Notes: generated by a model not told the origin, from the letters alone. DNA of 64,000 nucleotides from Pseudomonas sp. (GCA_030699825.1 JAUYKV010000034.1:62001-126000); one strand, 5' to 3'. Shown: positions 25,499 to 34,610, numbered from the stretch's first letter. Made by a program: numbers and translations.

Positions 25499-27259
25499 TC
25501 ACGCCGACAGCTTGTGCGTATCGATGATGTGCAGGCTGTAACCGGGCACCGCCTTGGCGTGACGCTTGGCCTCCGAAGCCAGGCCGGCGAGCTGGCCGGC
25601 GTCCAGCTGCGCGCACTGTTCCGGGTGCAACTGCACCACGCCCAGGGACAGGGACAGCAGTGCGAACTCCTGGCGCTGGCCCTGCCGGCTGTGGGCGACC
25701 AGGCAACCCGCTTGCAGGTGTTCGTCGCTGTAGAAGCGTCGACATTGGCTTTGAAAGTCTTCCAGCAGGCGATTGAGGCGGGCCCGCCAATCGTGGGAGC
25801 CGAGCACCAGCAGGAAGTCGTCGCCGCCAATATGGCCGACGAAGTCGCGGGCAGGGTCGACCCGCTCGCTCAGGCATTGCGCCAGGCTCAGCAGCACTTC
25901 ATCGCCTTTGGCATAGCCATAGATATCATTGAACGGTTTGAAATTGTCGATATCCACATAGCAGATCACCGCTTCGCGGGCTTGCTGCAGCAGGCGCGTC
26001 AGGCATTGCTGGATAGGGACATTGCCCGGCAGCAAGGTCAGCGGGTTGGCGTAGCGTGCCTGCTGGATCTTCAGTTCGGTGATCAACTTGAGTACGTCGA
26101 TCACCCGCCCCAGCCCCAGATATCTGCCGTCCTGGGTGATGATGAAGTCTTCCTCGATGCGCTGACGGGCACGGCTGGTGAGCAGGCGGCTGACCTTCTG
26201 CAGCGACTGTTTCAGTTCGACGGCGAGGAAGTCATTGCTCATCAGGCGGCTGATCGGTTTGCGAGCGAAGAGGTCGGTGGCAAAGGGCTTGAGCAGCGCT
26301 TCGGACAGCGCATGGCGGTTGACGATGCCGACCGGTTGCCCGCGCTCATCGACGACCGCCAGGGAGTTGAGGTTGGCCTGGGCGCGGAAGGCTTCCAGCA
26401 CCTCGGCGATCGGCGTGTGCCGGGCTACTGCCGGCTGTTCGTTGAGCAGGGCGCTGAGGTTGCTGCCTTCTTCGCTCAAGGCAGGTGCATGGTCGTTGTA
26501 CTTCGGCAGGAACTGGTATACGTCCTGCGGCGGTTGTTCCTGCGGGCGGCTGAGCAAGTAGCCTTGCAGCAGATCGATGCCCATCTCCGCCAGCACCATC
26601 AGTTCTTCTTCCAGCTCGATGCCTTCGGCGATCACCTGAGCGCGTGACGCCTTGGCCATCTTCAGGATCGAACCGACGAACTCGCGCTTGACCGCATCCT
26701 GATGAATGCCGTCGATGAAGTGGCGGTCTATTTTCACGTAATCGGGGCGCAGTTCCGACCATAGGCGCAGGCTTGAATAGCCCGTGCCCAGATCGTCCAG
26801 GGCAATCGAGAAGCCCATGGCGCGGTAATGATGCAGGGCAGTGTCGAGGAGGGCGAAATCCTCGGTGGGCGATTGCTCGGTCAGCTCGATCACCACCTGG
26901 CTGGGCGGGATGCCATAGGCTTGCAGCAGTTGCAGGGTGCGGCCGGGCTGATGGCCGGGTTCCAGCAGTGAATCCGGGGAGACGTTGAGAAACAGCTTGC
27001 CTGGCAGTTGCAATTCGCTGAAGCGCCGGCAGGCATTTTTGCGGCAGGCTACTTCCAGTTCGCCCAGCCGCCCGGCATTGCGTGCCACGGCGAACAGATT
27101 GATCGGCGAGTGCAATGGGCTGTTGGAGGGACCGCGGGTCAGGGCTTCGTAACCGAGAATGCGTCGTTCGGAAAGACTGACGATGGGCTGGAACAAACTA
27201 TGCAGGTCGCCGTGAGCGAGAATATGCTCCAGCGCACTCAGTTGCTCGGTGACGGTCAT
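25499..27259 (-). CDS. EAL-CBS-CBS-GGDEF cyclic-di-GMP protein
   Basis: 586 residues, unusual order. EAL phosphodiesterase domain about 10-245 (GYEALTRGP, IELTEQSP, DDLGTGYSSL, VKIDRHFIDG, IAEGIELEEE, LLQGYLLSRP, most catalytic acids present), two CBS motifs about 270-390 (TPIAEVLEAFRAQANLNSLAVVDE shortened here to AVVDERGQPVGIVNRHAL; DFIITQDGRYLGLGRVIDVL given as IITQDGRYLGLG), and a C-terminal GGDEF domain about 400-570 whose motif is GGDDF, not GGDEF, with no RxxD inhibitory site. CBS modules usually sense adenylates. Likely a c-di-GMP phosphodiesterase with a regulatory or altered cyclase half. Sits next to prc, as in other Pseudomonas. Confidence 0.9.
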   Translation of the reverse strand: MTVTEQLSALEHILAHGDLHSLFQPIVSLSERRILGYEALTRGPSNSPLHSPINLFAVARNAGRLGELEVACRKNACRRFSELQLPGKLFLNVSPDSLLEPGHQPGRTLQLLQAYGIPPSQVVIELTEQSPTEDFALLDTALHHYRAMGFSIALDDLGTGYSSLRLWSELRPDYVKIDRHFIDGIHQDAVKREFVGSILKMAKASRAQVIAEGIELEEELMVLAEMGIDLLQGYLLSRPQEQPPQDVYQFLPKYNDHAPALSEEGSNLSALLNEQPAVARHTPIAEVLEAFRAQANLNSLAVVDERGQPVGIVNRHALSEALLKPFATDLFARKPISRLMSNDFLAVELKQSLQKVSRLLTSRARQRIEEDFIITQDGRYLGLGRVIDVLKLITELKIQQARYANPLTLLPGNVPIQQCLTRLLQQAREAVICYVDIDNFKPFNDIYGYAKGDEVLLSLAQCLSERVDPARDFVGHIGGDDFLLVLGSHDWRARLNRLLEDFQSQCRRFYSDEHLQAGCLVAHSRQGQRQEFALLSLSLGVVQLHPEQCAQLDAGQLAGLASEAKRHAKAVPGYSLHIIDTHKLSA

Positions 27260-27367
27260 GAGGGTCTCGATATCCAGAGAAAGCGAAGGGCTGATATCGC
27301 TATCAGCCCCTGCATTTCACGACAGATTGATGACCCTTTGATGACGGCCTTGAGCGATTAACCCTCT

Positions 27368-27417
27368 GAGGTTGTGAAAGTATCGAGCGTCTTAGGCGAG
27401 AGTTTTTTCACCGCCCC
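27368..27417. repeat. Short GAGsyTGTGAAA element abutting the prc stop
   Basis: Ends are GAGGTTGTGAAA (27368-27379) and, inverted, GAGGGGCGGTGAAA read from 27420 on the minus strand, with CTCTCGCCTAAGACG inside. On the minus strand the prc TGA (27420-27418) is directly followed by GGGGCGGTGAAAAAACTCTC. A 50-bp member of the family seen at 22889 and 34343. Confidence 0.6.
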
Positions 27418-29505
27418 TCAGTGTTTGGCCAACCGCGAACTCAGCCCCAGAAAATCGAGCAGAATATGTCCGCTTTCGGCGAGGAAGGCGTCATCTTCCG
27501 GTTTGGTTTTTTCAGGTTCGACCGGAGCGGCATCTTCGTCTTCCTTTTTCAGCTCGCTGAGCAGGTCTTCACCCTTGGCTTTGCGCCGGCTGTTCTCGAT
27601 CACCAGCTGCTGCGCTTCTATCTCGGTCTGTTGCGCGCGGCGTTTGCCTTCGTTGAGGCTGACGCGGGTTTCATCCATGAGTTTTTGCGCCAGCGCCAGA
27701 CGCTCGCGGGTGAAGGTGAAGTCCGGGTTCTTCGCCGTGCGGCTCTGGTAGCGGGTCTGCAATTCTTTCAGGAACGGCTGGATCGGATTCAGTTCGGGGG
27801 TGATCGCTGCCTTGATGCTGTCCCACGGCAAGGCCTCGGGCAGGGCGCTTTCGCCGATTTCCTTGGTGTCCATTACGTCAGGATACTGGATGTCCGGGAT
27901 CACTCCCTGGTGTTGGGTACTTTGCCCGGAAACGCGGTAGAACTTGGCCAGGGTCAGCTTCAGCTCGCCGTGATTGAGCGGCTGAATGGTTTGCACCGTG
28001 CCTTTGCCGAAGGTCTGGCCGCCGAGGATCAGGGCGCGGTGATAGTCCTGCATGGCGCCGGCGAAAATCTCCGAAGCCGAGGCGGACAGGCGGTTGACCA
28101 GTACGGCCAGGGGGCCTTTGTAGTAAATGCCGGTATTGTCATCGGTCAGTACATCGACCCGGCCGTCGCTGTTGCGTACCAGTACGGTCGGTCCCTGGTC
28201 GATAAACAGCCCGGTCAGTTCGGTGGCTTCCTGCAGGGAGCCGCCGCCGTTGTTGCGCAGGTCGATGACCACGCCGTCGACTTTTTCCTGTTCCAGTTCG
28301 GTAATCAGGCGTTTGACGTCGCGGGTTGTGCTCTTGTAATCCGGATCACCGGCGCGAAAAGCCTTGAAATCCAGATAGAACGCGGGGATTTCAATGATGC
28401 CCAATTTGTAGTCGCGCCCTTCGTGAGTGAGTTGCAGCACGGATTTCTTCGCGGCCTGCTCCTCCAGCTTGACCGCTTCGCGGGTGATGGTGACCACCTT
28501 GCTGGTCTCGTCATTCGGCGCATTGCTCGCCGGAATCACCTCCAGGCGCACCAGCGAGCCTTTCGGGCCGCGGATCAGTTTGACCACTTCGTCCAGGCGC
28601 CAGCCGATTACGTCGACCATTTCGTCCTTGCCCTGGGCAACGCCGATGATCTTGTCCGCCGGTGCAATCTGCTTGCTCTTGTCGGCCGGGCCTGCGGGCA
28701 CCAGGCGCACGACTTTGACGTGCTCGTTGTCGCTTTGCAGCACCGCACCAATGCCTTCCAGGGACAGGCTCATATTGATGTCGAAATTCTCCGCGCTGTC
28801 GGGGGAGAGGTAGGTGGTGTGCGGGTCGTAGGACATGGCAAAGGCGTTGATGTAGGCCTGGAATATATCCTCGCCGCGGGTCTGGCGCAGGCGTGCCTGT
28901 TGATTCTTGTAGCGTTTGACCAGCAGTTCCTGAATCGCCTTGGGTTCCTTGCCGGCGATTTTCAGACGCAACACTTCGTCTTTGACGCGTTTGCGCCACA
29001 GGTCGTCCAGCTCGACCAGATCCTTGGCCCAGGGGGCCTCCTCACGGTCGATCAGCAGGCTCTCGTCGACACTGAAGTCAATCTTGTCGACGCCTTGTTC
29101 GAGCATGTTCAGGGCAAACTGCAGACGGCTTTGCAGGCGCTCCAGGTGGCGCTTGTAGATAAGGAAACCGGGTTCCAGATTGCCGCTTTTCAGCAGGTCG
29201 TCGAACTGGTTACGCCATTGGTCGAATTCGGCGATGTCACCCGCGGTGAAATAACTGCGCGAGGGGTCGAGCATCTTCAGGTAACCCTGATAAATCTTCG
29301 CCGAGCGCTCGTCGTTGAGCGGCGGCTTGTTGTAGTGATGCCGATTGAGCAACTCTACGACGTTGAGGCTGGCGATGACTTGTTCGCGATTCGGCTGCAA
29401 GTATTCCCATGGATCGGCACTGGTGGTTTTCGCAGACAGCGGCAAAGCACTTAAGCCGAGGCTAAGGGCGAGGAGGGTGCTAATAATAAGCAGTGATCGC
29501 TTCAT
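27418..29505 (-). CDS. prc: Tail-specific periplasmic protease Prc (CtpA/AlgO-like)
   Basis: 695 residues, the size of E. coli Prc and Pseudomonas AlgO. Signal peptide (LLIISTLLALSLGLSALPLSA), N-terminal helical domain, PDZ about 240-330, S41 catalytic core with SASASEIFAGAMQDYHRAL (catalytic Ser near 450) and GGQTFGKGTVQ (catalytic Lys near 475), then a C-terminal DUF3340-type region (RERLALAQKLMDE). Degrades misfolded or tagged periplasmic proteins; in P. aeruginosa it works in the MucA/AlgU pathway. Start at ATG 29505 (MKRSLLIIS) chosen; ATG 29538 would add 11 residues. Confidence 0.94.
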   Translation of the reverse strand: MKRSLLIISTLLALSLGLSALPLSAKTTSADPWEYLQPNREQVIASLNVVELLNRHHYNKPPLNDERSAKIYQGYLKMLDPSRSYFTAGDIAEFDQWRNQFDDLLKSGNLEPGFLIYKRHLERLQSRLQFALNMLEQGVDKIDFSVDESLLIDREEAPWAKDLVELDDLWRKRVKDEVLRLKIAGKEPKAIQELLVKRYKNQQARLRQTRGEDIFQAYINAFAMSYDPHTTYLSPDSAENFDINMSLSLEGIGAVLQSDNEHVKVVRLVPAGPADKSKQIAPADKIIGVAQGKDEMVDVIGWRLDEVVKLIRGPKGSLVRLEVIPASNAPNDETSKVVTITREAVKLEEQAAKKSVLQLTHEGRDYKLGIIEIPAFYLDFKAFRAGDPDYKSTTRDVKRLITELEQEKVDGVVIDLRNNGGGSLQEATELTGLFIDQGPTVLVRNSDGRVDVLTDDNTGIYYKGPLAVLVNRLSASASEIFAGAMQDYHRALILGGQTFGKGTVQTIQPLNHGELKLTLAKFYRVSGQSTQHQGVIPDIQYPDVMDTKEIGESALPEALPWDSIKAAITPELNPIQPFLKELQTRYQSRTAKNPDFTFTRERLALAQKLMDETRVSLNEGKRRAQQTEIEAQQLVIENSRRKAKGEDLLSELKKEDEDAAPVEPEKTKPEDDAFLAESGHILLDFLGLSSRLAKH

Positions 29506-29631
29506 GCTGACTCGACGTAATGACAATTGATAACGCATATTAGGCCATCTTTCTGGGCGCCAGGTTCCATCGGCGCAATGCAAAAGCCGACCTTGAGTGT
29601 CGGATTCGGATAAATGCACTATGGAGGCAGC

Positions 29632-30597
29632 GTGAAGGCATTGCAAGGCGTTGAAGGGCGTGCGGAGTGGGCGGAGCAGCCCGCCCCGGCCTGTGATGTA
29701 GGGCAGGTTCGTATTCGCGTGGCGGCCGCCGGGCTGAACCGGGCCGACCTGTTGCAATGCGCCGGTCTGTATCCGCCGCCGCCGGGGGTCAGCGATATAT
29801 TGGGCCTGGAATGCGCCGGTGTGGTCAGCGAGGTCGGTGCTGGCAGCGACTGCAAAGTGGGCGATCGGGTGTGCGCGTTGCTCAGTGGCGGCGGCATGGC
29901 CGAGGAGGTGGTGATCGATGCACGGCACGCCTTGCCGGTGCCCGAAGGCATCTCGCTGCATGAGGCGGCTGCCTTGCCCGAGGTGTATGCCACGGCCTGG
30001 CTCAACCTGTTCCAGTTGGCCGGCTTGAAGCCCGGTGAAAAGGTTCTGCTACATGCGGGGGCCAGTGGTGTGGGGTCGGCGGCAATCCAGTTGTGCAAGG
30101 CATTTGGCAGCCCGTGCTGGGTCAGCGTCGGCTCGGCCGAGCGCCTGGCCTATTGCGAAGCCCTGGGTGCCCAGGGCGGCGTGTTGCGCGGCGACGACAA
30201 CCTGCAGGCCTTGCGCGATTTCGCTCCCTTCGATGTGATCCTCGATCCGGTCGGTGGCAACTACGCCGCGCTCAACCTTGAGTTGCTGGCGCTCGATGGT
30301 CGCTGGGTGAATATCGGTCTGATGGGCGGGCGCAAGGCCGAGCTGGATCTGGGCTTGCTGCTGGGCAAGCGCATTCAATTGATCGGTTCGACCCTGCGCA
30401 GCCGCGATGATCAGTTCAAGGCCGACCTGCTGCGCGATCTGCAGCAGCAGGTGTGGCCGTTGTTTGCCGAAGGCCGGCTCAAGCCGCAACTGGCACGCAG
30501 TTTCCCGATCGGCGACGCGCAAACGGCTTTTGCCGAACTGGCGAGCAACCGGGTCAATGGCAAGCTGGTGCTGGTGATAGACCCGACCCTGGTGTAA
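29632..30597 (+). CDS. NAD(P)H quinone oxidoreductase (PIG3/zeta-crystallin type MDR)
   Basis: 321 residues of the zinc-free medium-chain dehydrogenase/reductase superfamily. GLNRADLLQ near 38, the nucleotide-binding LLHAGASGVGSAAIQL near 140-155, and DPVGGNYAALNLELLA near 205. GTG at 29632 is preceded by GGAGG at 29623-29627; the in-frame ATG at 29614 lies before that site and is less likely. Divergent from prc over a 126-base gap. Reduces quinones with NADPH; the natural acceptor is not known. Confidence 0.9.
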   Translation: MKALQGVEGRAEWAEQPAPACDVGQVRIRVAAAGLNRADLLQCAGLYPPPPGVSDILGLECAGVVSEVGAGSDCKVGDRVCALLSGGGMAEEVVIDARHALPVPEGISLHEAAALPEVYATAWLNLFQLAGLKPGEKVLLHAGASGVGSAAIQLCKAFGSPCWVSVGSAERLAYCEALGAQGGVLRGDDNLQALRDFAPFDVILDPVGGNYAALNLELLALDGRWVNIGLMGGRKAELDLGLLLGKRIQLIGSTLRSRDDQFKADLLRDLQQQVWPLFAEGRLKPQLARSFPIGDAQTAFAELASNRVNGKLVLVIDPTLV

Positions 30598-30609
30598 GGG
30601 TAGGTATCG

Positions 30610-30624
30610 ATTGACTTAGTCAAT
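30610..30624. promoter_or_regulatory. Palindrome upstream of ahpC
   Basis: ATTGACT-T-AGTCAAT, a perfect 7-bp inverted repeat 89 bases before the ahpC start and 12 bases after the previous stop. It could be an operator in the ahpC promoter (a candidate -10, TAAGAT, is at 30669-30674 with no good -35, as for an activator-dependent promoter). It does not match the four-part OxyR pattern by eye. Confidence 0.35.
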
Positions 30625-30712
30625 TGAAGCCATGGTGGCAATCAATAAGCTTTATTCGCTGAAGTGGCTAAGATGCACCCTGTAGCTTTTAAACCCGTAT
30701 AAGGAATTAGCA

Positions 30713-31276
30713 ATGTCCCTCATCAACACCCAGGTTCAACCCTTCAGCGCCAACGCTTTTCACAACGGCAAGTTCATCGAAGTCACCGAGCAGTCCCTGC
30801 AGGGTCAGTGGTCGGTTCTGATCTTCATGCCGGCAGCCTTCACCTTCAACTGCCCGACCGAGATCGAAGATGCGGCCAACAACTACGACGCGTTCCGTGA
30901 TGCCGGTACCGAGGTTTACATCGTCACTACCGACACTCATTTCTCGCACAAGGTCTGGCACGAGACTTCGCCTGCTGTAGGCAAGGCTCAGTTCCCGCTG
31001 GTTGGTGATCCGACTCACACGCTGACCCGTGCTTTCGGTGTGCACATCGAAGAAGAAGGTCTGGCTCTGCGTGGCACCTTCCTGATCAACCCGGAAGGCG
31101 TGATCAAGACCGTTGAAATCCACTCCAACGAAATCGCTCGCGACGTCTCCGAAACCCTGCGCAAGCTGAAAGCTGCCCAGTACACCGCTGCTCACCCGGG
31201 CGAAGTCTGCCCAGCCAAGTGGAAGGAGGGCGAGAAGACTCTGGCTCCTTCCCTGGACCTGGTCGGTAAAATTTAA
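30713..31276 (+). CDS. ahpC: Alkyl hydroperoxide reductase peroxiredoxin AhpC
   Basis: 187-residue typical 2-Cys peroxiredoxin that reduces H2O2 and organic peroxides. Peroxidatic Cys at about 47 (AAFTFNCPTE), resolving Cys at about 166 (HPGEVCPAKW), and the YTAAHPGEVCPA tail of AhpF-dependent enzymes. Codon use is strongly biased to frequent codons, in keeping with high expression. AAGGAATTAG precedes the ATG. A terminator separates it from ahpF. Confidence 0.97.
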   Translation: MSLINTQVQPFSANAFHNGKFIEVTEQSLQGQWSVLIFMPAAFTFNCPTEIEDAANNYDAFRDAGTEVYIVTTDTHFSHKVWHETSPAVGKAQFPLVGDPTHTLTRAFGVHIEEEGLALRGTFLINPEGVIKTVEIHSNEIARDVSETLRKLKAAQYTAAHPGEVCPAKWKEGEKTLAPSLDLVGKI

Positions 31277-31381
31277 CCAGGGTCTGAATGCTGCCGCGCT
31301 TCGGCAAGGCAGCTTTCACCCGCGGTTTACTGGCAAAACAACGCGCTGCTAGGGCTGTAATCCAGCCCTTCTGGTGCCCGA

Positions 31382-31411
31382 CGCCCGGGCGCGATCCGTC
31401 CGGGCGTTTTT
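31382..31411 (+). terminator. Terminator between ahpC and ahpF
   Basis: CGCCCGG-(11 bases)-CCGGGCG followed by TTTTT, 105 bases after ahpC and 36 bases before ahpF. It may let most transcripts end after ahpC, giving the peroxiredoxin a large excess over its reductase. Confidence 0.8.
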
Positions 31412-31446
31412 GTGTCTGAATTTCGTTAAAAAGGGATACCTGAATC

Positions 31447-33003
31447 ATGTTGGACGCCAATCTGAAAGCCCAGTTGAAGACCTACCTCGAGAAGGTCACC
31501 CAGCCGTTCGAGATAGTCGCGTCCCTCGATGACAGCGACAAATCCCGCGAACTGCTCGGCCTGCTGCAAGACATTGTCAGCCTGACTGACAAGATCACCC
31601 TCAAGACCGATGGCCGCGACAGTCGCACGCCGTCGTTCTCGCTCAATCGCCCCGCGGCGGACATCGGCCTGCGTTTTGCCGGTATTCCCATGGGCCACGA
31701 ATTCACCTCGCTGGTGCTGGCGTTGCTGCAGGTCGGTGGTCATCCATCCAAGACCGCGGCGGACGTGATCGAACAGATCAAGGGCATCGAAGGCGAATTC
31801 AATTTCGAAACCTACTATTCGCTGTCCTGCCAGAACTGCCCGGACGTGGTCCAGGCGCTGAACCTGATGGCGGTGCTCAACCCCAATATCCGCCATGTCG
31901 CCATCGACGGCGCGCTGTTCCAGGCGGAGGTCGAAGCGCGGCAGATCATGTCGGTGCCGAGCCTCTATCTGAACGGCGAGCCGTTTGGCCAGGGGCGCAT
32001 GGGCGTGGAAGAAATCATCGCCAAGATCGACACCAACGCCGGTGCCCGCGATGCCGACAAGCTCAACGCCAAGGCGGCCTTCGACGTGCTGGTGGTCGGC
32101 GGTGGCCCGGCCGGCGCTGCCGCGGCTATCTATGCCGCGCGCAAAGGCATTCGCACCGGGGTGGCGGCCGAGCGTTTCGGTGGCCAGGTGCTCGATACCA
32201 TGGCCATCGAGAACTTCATCTCGGTGCAGGAAACCGAAGGGCCGAAGCTGGCCCGCGCCCTGGAAGAACACGTCAAACAGTACGACGTGGACATCATGAA
32301 TCTGCAGCGTGCCAGCGCCATCATCCCGGCCCGGCCCGCCGGTGGCCTGCATGAAGTGAAGTTCGAAAGCGGTGCGTCGCTACACGCCAAGACCCTGATT
32401 CTCGCCACCGGCGCGCGCTGGCGGGAGATGAACGTGCCCGGCGAGCAGGAGTACCGTGGCAAGGGCGTGGCCTACTGCCCGCATTGCGATGGCCCGTTGT
32501 TCAAGGGCAAGCGGGTGGCGGTGATCGGTGGCGGCAACTCCGGTGTGGAAGCGGCCATCGACCTGGCCGGCATCGTCGCCCATGTCACCCTGATCGAGTT
32601 CGACAGTCAGTTGCGTGCCGATGCGGTGCTGCAGAACAAGCTCAACAGTCTGGCCAATGTGACCATCATCAAGAGCGCGCTGACCACCGAGGTGCAGGGC
32701 GATGGGCAGAAGGTCAAGGCGCTGGTCTACAAGGATCGCAACACTGACGAGCTGCACAGCGTCGAGCTGGAAGGCATCTTCGTGCAGATCGGTCTGTTGC
32801 CCAATAGCGACTGGCTCAAAGGCGTGATCGAGTTGTCGCCGCGTGGCGAGATCATCGTCGATGCCAGGGGCGGCACCAATGTGCCCGGTATCTTCGCCGC
32901 CGGCGACGTAACCACGGTGCCGTACAAGCAGATTGTCATCGCTGTGGGCGAGGGCGCCAAGGCATCGCTGAGCGCCTTCGACCATCTGATCCGTTCGGTC
33001 TGA
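31447..33003 (+). CDS. ahpF: Alkyl hydroperoxide reductase flavoprotein AhpF
   Basis: 518 residues. The N-terminal double thioredoxin-like domain has SCQNCPD (Cys at about 128 and 131), then a thioredoxin-reductase-like part with FAD site [16 protein letters not shown] near 213-228, active site AYCPHCDGP near 343-351 and NADPH site [14 protein letters not shown]. Passes electrons from NADH to AhpC. ATG follows AAAAAGGGATACC. Confidence 0.97.
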   Translation: MLDANLKAQLKTYLEKVTQPFEIVASLDDSDKSRELLGLLQDIVSLTDKITLKTDGRDSRTPSFSLNRPAADIGLRFAGIPMGHEFTSLVLALLQVGGHPSKTAADVIEQIKGIEGEFNFETYYSLSCQNCPDVVQALNLMAVLNPNIRHVAIDGALFQAEVEARQIMSVPSLYLNGEPFGQGRMGVEEIIAKIDTNAGARDADKLNAKAAFDVLVVGGGPAGAAAAIYAARKGIRTGVAAERFGGQVLDTMAIENFISVQETEGPKLARALEEHVKQYDVDIMNLQRASAIIPARPAGGLHEVKFESGASLHAKTLILATGARWREMNVPGEQEYRGKGVAYCPHCDGPLFKGKRVAVIGGGNSGVEAAIDLAGIVAHVTLIEFDSQLRADAVLQNKLNSLANVTIIKSALTTEVQGDGQKVKALVYKDRNTDELHSVELEGIFVQIGLLPNSDWLKGVIELSPRGEIIVDARGGTNVPGIFAAGDVTTVPYKQIVIAVGEGAKASLSAFDHLIRSV

Positions 33004-33046
33004 GGCAGCGGATTGCGCCGCTGTCCTGGCCCGGGAATAAACACGG

Positions 33047-33970
33047 CTAGGTCGGTGCTGTTGGATCCTGGCAAGGGCTTGCCGCAGCATTGTGCGCGGC
33101 AAGCCCTTGCAGATACAGCACCACATCCGGTGCCCCGGCCAGGCGCAGGCCTTCACCCAGGGCGCAGGCCTCGGCGGAGTGCTTGGGCAGCAGGAGGAAC
33201 TCCGGCGCGCCCGGGTTGCGCAGCAGCGACAGGCGGGCATAAGGCAGGCCGGTATCCAGCAGCAGGCTCATGAACGCCGGGTCGCTCCAGGCGGCGCCAG
33301 GCATGGCCAGGACGTGATAACGCTGTTGCAGTTCGCTCAGGCCGCTGCTGCTCAAGCGGTAGCGGGACAGTTCGGCGGGTAAATTGATTTCCAGCTGACG
33401 GCGGCGCGCATAGGCGACGGCGCAGGCCAAGGCTTCGCTGTGTTGCTCGCCGCCCCAGAATATCCGCTCGCCGTGCCAGCTGGCCTGGCGCAGGCTGATG
33501 CGTTCGCCGGCGAGGAAGCGCGGCAAGGCCAGGCTGATGGCTCTGACGAAGTCTTTGTAGCTGATGATGCGCACCTGGCGGCAGGCTTCGCTGAGGGCGT
33601 ATTCCTCAAAGCTGGCGAAATGGGCCTGCTCGGGATCGCAGTTGCTCAGCCCATCGATCTGGCGCAGGTCGAACGATTCCAGTTGCTGCTGTTGCACCTC
33701 GACGACTCGAGTCAGTACCGCATGGGCCTGGGCCTTGTCTTCCTGCACCGGTCCGGACAGGGCGCCACGCGGCAGTTCGACCAGGCGCTGCAGCGGTGGT
33801 CCTTCGAGCCAGCAGATACTGGCGCGGGTCGCGGGCATGGCGTTGAAGGGTAGCTCCAGGTGGCTGGCACGCTGCAGTATCACGCGCGGCGCACGGCCGC
33901 TCCAGCCCAAGCGCTGGATCAGGCCGGCAAGGCGTGAGCTGAGGGAAGAGGGTTGATCGAACAGGCTCAT
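33047..33970 (-). CDS. Conserved hypothetical protein (Pseudomonas-type, possibly DUF6685)
   Basis: 307 residues, no signal peptide or membrane segment. Features: FNAMPATRASICWLEGPPL near 46-64 (here split as NAMPATRAS), FASFEEYALSEACRQ, WHGERIFWGGEQHSEALACAVAYARRR near 170, LLLPKHSAEACALGEGLRL near the C-terminus. I recognise it only as a Pseudomonas conserved protein; the DUF number is from memory. ATG at 33970 (MSLFDQPSS) is preferred to a TTG at 34111. Faces the DUF2835 gene divergently. Confidence 0.75.
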   Translation of the reverse strand: MSLFDQPSSLSSRLAGLIQRLGWSGRAPRVILQRASHLELPFNAMPATRASICWLEGPPLQRLVELPRGALSGPVQEDKAQAHAVLTRVVEVQQQQLESFDLRQIDGLSNCDPEQAHFASFEEYALSEACRQVRIISYKDFVRAISLALPRFLAGERISLRQASWHGERIFWGGEQHSEALACAVAYARRRQLEINLPAELSRYRLSSSGLSELQQRYHVLAMPGAAWSDPAFMSLLLDTGLPYARLSLLRNPGAPEFLLLPKHSAEACALGEGLRLAGAPDVVLYLQGLAAHNAAASPCQDPTAPT

Positions 33971-34120
33971 GACCGAGTGCGAACTCCAAGAACACCGGCG
34001 CAAGTGTGGCAGAGCCACAAGGCGGTTGCACAGGCTTTGCGGGGCAAAATCGCAGGTTCTGCGCAGAGCCAGACGGTTGCTTGTGGCAAGATTGGCGTAT
34101 TCATTTGCCAAGGTGTGTGC

Positions 34121-34342
34121 ATGGCCAGTCTGCTGTTGGATCTCGCGTTATCGGCCGAGCGCATGCGCGCGGTCTATCAGGGGCGGGCCAACCGCATTCT
34201 GGTGCAGAGTCGTGACGGCAGGCGAGTCAGTGTGCCGGCCCATCATTTCAGGCCGTTTTTGACTCATGAAGGCGTCTACGGCTGCTTCGAGCTGGAGTTC
34301 AATCCGGCTGGCCAATTACTCAGTCTGCGCCGTCTGGGCTGA
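34121..34342 (+). CDS. DUF2835 small protein
   Basis: 73 residues, matching DUF2835 in length and pattern: MRAVYQGRANRILVQSRDGR followed by VPAHHFRPFLTHEGVYG and FNPAGQLLSLRRL. Predicted mixed alpha/beta, cytoplasmic; function unknown. Its TGA stop is immediately followed by a 178-bp GAGCTTGTGAAAAA element. Confidence 0.85.
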   Translation: MASLLLDLALSAERMRAVYQGRANRILVQSRDGRRVSVPAHHFRPFLTHEGVYGCFELEFNPAGQLLSLRRLG

Positions 34343-34520
34343 GAGCTTGTGAAAAAACTCTCGCCTACTGCGAACGCCCCCAGGCGCCCGCTGCTGACGT
34401 TGCGCAACGCCAAAAACGGGGTCATTTAGCTCACTAAACTCCCCCGTTTTTGGCGTTACGCGCCTTGCCGCGAACACCTGGAGACGCTCTCGCTACGGCG
34501 CTCGATTTTTTCACAAGCTC
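34343..34520. repeat. 178-bp palindromic MITE-like element
   Basis: Starts GAGCTTGTGAAAAAACTC right after the DUF2835 TGA and ends TTTTTTCACAAGCTC (34506-34520). The interior is also an inverted repeat: CAACGCCAAAAACGGGG near 34404-34420 against CCCCGTTTTTGGCGTTACGC near 34442-34461. The whole unit can fold into one long hairpin. No ORF of note. It fills most of the 310-base gap before pyrD. Confidence 0.8.
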
Positions 34521-34604
34521 TGATGCCGCTCGCCGCTTGTGCTGGCGTCGCGGCCAACCCGGGGGCTTGCTCGACCTTCGCTCGCTAGCTGTTCCCCCGG
34601 CCTG

Positions 34605-34610
34605 TATAAT
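34605..34610 (+). promoter_or_regulatory. Candidate -10 box of pyrD
   Basis: Perfect TATAAT, 43 bases before the pyrD ATG, in the context CCTGTATAATCGCCGC, which is nearly the same as the ccm operon's GCATGTATAATCGCGCC. The -35 region (TCGCTA at 34582-34587) is weak. Confidence 0.5.

Noticed and set aside
27421..29454. 677-residue plus-strand frame across prc
   Set aside because: Shadow of the protease gene; no ribosome binding site or recognisable motif.
29506..29961. N-terminal extension of prc
   Set aside because: The added 152 residues precede a normal signal peptide and overlap the divergent oxidoreductase gene.
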